Source: JBMNOI01 sp050942995 | GTDB lineage: Bacteria; Chloroflexota; Anaerolineae; UBA1429 | Assembly (NCBI GenBank): GCA_050942995.1 | Contig: JBMNOI010000149.1 | Coordinates: forward strand, 1-8,265 | DNA: 8,265 nucleotides | Direction: 5' to 3' | Shown: in pieces, positions 5,959-8,265 of the stretch | Position numbering within the stretch: the stretch's first letter is position 1 | Layout: every line of letters begins with the position of its first letter | The notes under the pieces: model-generated | Told to the model about the DNA's origin: nothing | The model's database searches: none | Seen by the model: the letters and a program-made list of their open reading frames with translations, nothing else | Translations under genes and position numbers: made by a program

Positions 5959-7005
5959 ATGGTAGACAAGGTCCGGATCGGTATCGCGGGAATGGTGAAC
6001 GATCACGTCTGGTTCATGGGCGATGCATTCGCCGAGCTGGCCCGGGTTGAGATGGTGAGCGCGGCAGATCCCAACGAGGCGTTGCGCAACAGGGCCCGGT
6101 CGCAATGGTCGCTGAGCAACGTGTACGACGACTATCGCCGGATGCTGGAGGCGGAGCGGCTGGACGCCATCGTCGTCTGCAGCGATAATGTAACCAAAGT
6201 CGATGTGGTAGAGGCCGCGGCGGCCTACGGTGTGCATGTATGTCTCGACAAGCCCATGTCGGCCACGCTGGCTCAGGCCGACCGGATCATCGAGATCGCC
6301 GAGGGAGCGGGCATTACGGTGATGGTTGCCTATCATCCCTATTTCACCGATCGCTACCGCAAGGCGCGAGAGTGGATTCGAACGGGGATGATCGGCCAGC
6401 CGTTCCTGGCGCGGGGCATGATCGGCCACGCGGGGCCACGAGAGGTAGGATTGTCGCCCTATTTCATCGAGTGGCTCATCGATCGCGAGCGGGCCGGGGG
6501 CGGGGCGTTCAATGATGAGGCGGGCTATCTCATCGCGACGTTTACCGACTATTTCGGGCCCATCACCGAGATCTGTGCCTTTATGGAACACATGTCCTGG
6601 CGAGACTATTTGCCCGACGATATGGAGGACAACTCGGTGGCCATTGTGCGCTTTGCCAACGGCGCGCTGGGTGTCATCGACTCCAAGTGGGGGCAGATCG
6701 GCCGAATGCCCTTTAACCAGTCGTTCCACGGCAGCGAGGGGACCATTCTCAGCGGATTCGATTCGATGCGGGTCTACTCGAAAAAGGCGGTGGCATCGCC
6801 CGATCTGGAAGGATGGATCGAGCTACCCCCGGTGCGTCGAGGGTCCCGCGCCGGTGACCAGGCCGTGCATTTCCTGCGCGCCATCACCGAAGGCATGCCG
6901 CCGGAGGGCTCGGTGAGCCTGGCCGGCGCGCGCCACGTGCAAGAGGTGCTCGAAGCGGCCTACATCTCGGCCAAAGAGGGGCGGGTGGTCAAATTGCCCC
7001 TGTGA
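5959..7005 (+). CDS. Gfo/Idh/MocA family oxidoreductase (second, divergent copy)
   Basis: The 348-residue product begins with a Rossmann strand (VRIGIAGMVNDHVW) and then VEMVSAADP. The family lysine motif reads LDKPM (96-100), with K98 the predicted catalytic lysine. The substrate-side motif GGGAFNDEAGYLIATFTDYFG-like segment (about 180-200) has Tyr190 and Ala193 at the places of the common His and Asp. SFHGSEGTI (255-263) marks the C-terminal domain. It shares the fold with the preceding gene but little sequence, so the two are not a recent duplication and probably do different steps. ATG at 5959 is chosen over ATG 5935 because AAGGA (5944-5948) lies ten bases upstream and homologous proteins start at this strand. 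The 86-base gap suggests co-transcription. Without the usual His-Asp pair it could be an isomerase, lyase or poorly conserved dehydrogenase. Confidence 0.87.
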   Translation: MVDKVRIGIAGMVNDHVWFMGDAFAELARVEMVSAADPNEALRNRARSQWSLSNVYDDYRRMLEAERLDAIVVCSDNVTKVDVVEAAAAYGVHVCLDKPMSATLAQADRIIEIAEGAGITVMVAYHPYFTDRYRKAREWIRTGMIGQPFLARGMIGHAGPREVGLSPYFIEWLIDRERAGGGAFNDEAGYLIATFTDYFGPITEICAFMEHMSWRDYLPDDMEDNSVAIVRFANGALGVIDSKWGQIGRMPFNQSFHGSEGTILSGFDSMRVYSKKAVASPDLEGWIELPPVRRGSRAGDQAVHFLRAITEGMPPEGSVSLAGARHVQEVLEAAYISAKEGRVVKLPL

Positions 7006-7011
7006 TCCTGT

Positions 7012-7042
7012 GCCGTCCGGGCGCGCGCGTCCGGAGAGCGGC
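7012..7042 (+). terminator. GC-rich hairpin after the second oxidoreductase gene
   Basis: Bases 7016-7035 form a near-perfect palindrome (TCCGG ... CCGGA around GCGCGCGCGT, with one G-T wobble), and GCCG (7012-7015) with CGGC (7039-7042) can extend it past a small bulge. No T tract follows, so it may pause or stabilise the transcript rather than end it. It begins seven bases after the stop codon. Confidence 0.4.
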
Positions 7043-7059
7043 GAAAACGTGTTACCATC

Positions 7060-7085
7060 GCCGGTGATCGCGCACGACCACCGGC
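7060..7085 (+). other. Second hairpin in the leader before the aldolase gene
   Basis: GCCGGTG (7060-7066) pairs with CACCGGC (7079-7085), and past one A-C mismatch TCG pairs with CGA, leaving the loop CGCA (7071-7074). No T tract follows. With the hairpin at 7012-7042 it gives two stable stems in a 193-base gap, which suits a processing or stability element that sets aldolase level apart from the dehydrogenases. No convincing promoter was seen between 7086 and 7198. Confidence 0.4.
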
Positions 7086-7198
7086 AGGACGCCTGAGTGA
7101 CAACCCATGGCGGCTTTGAATCGGCCCAAACGGGGCAGCCGGCACGTCCGGCATCGTTATCCGATCAACTATATCGTATCTGGAAGGAACACATTGAC

Positions 7199-8032
7199 AT
7201 GCCACTACAATCAATGACCCCCATGTTGAAAAAGGCCCAGGCCGAAGGCTATGCCGTGGGAATGTTCGACTGCAACACGCTGGAGGGCATTCTGGCGGTG
7301 ATCGATGCTGCGATCGAGGAGCGCTCGCCGGTGCTCATCGCCCCGATCATGTTCGATCGGCGGGCCGCCGTGGGATTGATTCGCGAACTGGCCGCGCAGG
7401 CGCCGGTGCCCGTCGGCATCGAGCTGGATCATGGGCGCGACTTTGCCAGCGTCATGGAGTGCATTCGCGCCGGATTCACCGACGTGATGATCGACGCCTC
7501 GACCAAGCCGTACGAGGAGAACGTGGCTCTGACCAGTAAAGTGGTCGAGGCGGCCCATGCCGCGGGCGTGGGCGTCGAGGCCGAGCTCGGTCACGTAGGG
7601 CGTGCGGCGGAACAGGCCGACGCCGCGTCGCGTCGCGCCGGATTCACCGACCCGGACCAGGCGGCCAAGTTCGTGGCCGAGACGGGGGTGGATTTCCTGG
7701 CCGTCGCCATTGGCTCGGCCCACGGGCAGTATATCGCCGCCCCGGAGCTCGATTTCGATCTGCTGGACCGGCTTTGCCAGGCAGTGGATGTGCCGTTGGT
7801 GCTGCACGGCGGCTCGGGAATCGATGACGACGATTTCCGCCGGGCCGCAGCCGGAGGCATCTGCAAGGTGAACATCCATACCGCCATGGCACTGGCGGCT
7901 GTGGAAACCATGCGCAAGAGCGTTCAGGATCCCAAGGTGACGTACGGACAGATCAGCCGGGAAGTTTACGCGGCTATCAAGGATGTGGTGATCCATCATA
8001 TGCGGGTGTTCGGCTCGTCGGGTAAGGCATAG
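7199..8032 (+). CDS. Class II (zinc-dependent) aldolase, fructose/tagatose-bisphosphate aldolase family
   Basis: The 277-residue product matches the family's usual short form. It opens MPLQSMTPMLKKAQAEGYAV, the standard start of FbaA/GatY/IolJ-like aldolases. GIELDHG (73-79) holds the catalytic Asp77 and metal ligand His78; VEAELGHVG (126-134) holds Glu129; GSAHGQY (172-178) holds ligand His175; VLHGGSGI (201-208) holds ligand His203. KVNIHTAM (223-230) is the phosphate-binding motif, with His227 where bisphosphate aldolases often have Asp or Ala. The family cleaves a ketose phosphate to dihydroxyacetone phosphate and an aldehyde in the cytosol. ATG at 7199 has AAGGA (7184-7188) ten bases upstream; the frame stays open back to GTG 7097 but the added residues do not resemble the family. 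With two oxidoreductases and a kinase beside it, a catabolic role is more likely than glycolysis. Confidence 0.9.
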   Translation: MPLQSMTPMLKKAQAEGYAVGMFDCNTLEGILAVIDAAIEERSPVLIAPIMFDRRAAVGLIRELAAQAPVPVGIELDHGRDFASVMECIRAGFTDVMIDASTKPYEENVALTSKVVEAAHAAGVGVEAELGHVGRAAEQADAASRRAGFTDPDQAAKFVAETGVDFLAVAIGSAHGQYIAAPELDFDLLDRLCQAVDVPLVLHGGSGIDDDDFRRAAAGGICKVNIHTAMALAAVETMRKSVQDPKVTYGQISREVYAAIKDVVIHHMRVFGSSGKA

Positions 8033-8057
8033 AGTCGAGCCTCGGCCAATGCAATAC

Positions 8058-8093
8058 GCGAACCATCGGCCCCCCAACGGGTCGGTGGTTCGC
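8058..8093 (+). terminator. Long hairpin between aldolase and kinase genes
   Basis: GCGAACCA (8058-8065) pairs perfectly with TGGTTCGC (8086-8093), and the stem continues inward for seven more pairs with two G-T wobbles, leaving a six-base loop CCCAAC (8073-8078). This 15-pair stem is the strongest RNA hairpin in the window. It lacks a following T tract and the next gene starts 19 bases later, so it is more likely a transcript-stabilising or attenuating element inside the operon than a full terminator. Confidence 0.55.
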
Positions 8094-8112
8094 CTCATCG
8101 AAAGAGTCAACC

Positions 8113-8265
8113 ATGGCACAAAGCAGCTGCTTCGATGTCGAGGGGACTGCGGAGTACATTCTGGCCATCGATGTGGGCACCACAACGGTGCGGGCCATCG
8201 CCTTTGATCTGGCGGGACGCCCCGCGCTGGAGGCCTACTGCGAATCGCGGGTGCATCATCCGCGA
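8113..8265 (+). CDS. FGGY-family carbohydrate kinase, N-terminal part (3' end outside window)
   Basis: The first 51 codons are in the window and the frame is open at the right edge. YILAIDVGTTTVRAIAFD (residues 15-32) is the phosphate-1 nucleotide-binding motif of the FGGY/glycerol kinase fold, in which Asp20 and the DVGTTTVR loop contact ATP; LAGRPALEAY follows as the usual second strand. The family phosphorylates sugars and polyols (glycerol, xylulose, ribulose, fuculose, gluconate, erythritol) using ATP. The ATG at 8113 has only a weak AAAGAG (8101-8106) ahead of it, and the first 14 residues before the motif are longer than usual, so initiation may be inefficient or controlled by the hairpin at 8058-8093. 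Placed after the aldolase, it probably supplies the phosphorylated aldolase substrate. The substrate is not predictable from this fragment. Confidence 0.85.
   Translation, partial: MAQSSCFDVEGTAEYILAIDVGTTTVRAIAFDLAGRPALEAYCESRVHHPR

Noticed and set aside
7116..7144. A separate promoter for the aldolase gene (TTGAAT at 7116)
   Set aside because: No acceptable -10 lies 16-18 bases downstream, so read-through from the operon promoter is more likely.
7097..7198. 34-residue N-terminal extension of the aldolase from GTG 7097
   Set aside because: The class II aldolase family starts at the MPLQSM segment, and a ribosome binding site precedes the ATG at 7199.

Overview
The window is GC-rich bacterial DNA, with A+T-rich patches only at promoters. 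No rRNA, tRNA, CRISPR array or insertion sequence is visible. The gene families (a TgpA-type DUF4129 membrane protein, a large STAND ATPase with TPR repeats, Gfo/Idh/MocA oxidoreductases with a class II aldolase and an FGGY kinase) would fit Chloroflexota. That assignment is an inference from gene style, not from a marker gene.

Layout. (1) Bases 1-608, plus strand: the C-terminal end of a DUF4129 membrane protein cut by the left edge. (2) 609-845: a regulatory gap with a cluster of DnaA-box-like 9-mers, then a near-consensus sigma70 promoter with a palindromic GAAC-N4-GTTC operator between -35 and -10. (3) 846-1091, plus strand: an 81-residue XRE-like HTH protein. (4) 1096-4410, minus strand: a 1104-residue STAND NTPase with a degenerate CHAT-like N-terminus and a TPR C-terminus, convergent with the HTH gene (4 bases between them). 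(5) 4411-4795: a divergent regulatory region with a minus-strand promoter under an A+T-rich palindrome, a plus-strand promoter and a diverged direct repeat. (6) 4796-8265, plus strand: a probable catabolic operon of two different Gfo/Idh/MocA oxidoreductases, a class II aldolase and the start of an FGGY carbohydrate kinase, with stable hairpins between the later genes.

The operon reads as a sugar or polyol route: NAD(P)-dependent oxidation or epimerisation, phosphorylation by the kinase, then metal-dependent aldol cleavage of the phosphorylated ketose. The substrate cannot be named from this window, and no transporter or dedicated repressor is seen. The HTH/STAND pair is the less ordinary half: a large signalling ATPase beside a small regulator whose promoter carries an SOS-like operator and lies next to DnaA boxes. 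A stress, replication-status or defence role is possible but unproven.
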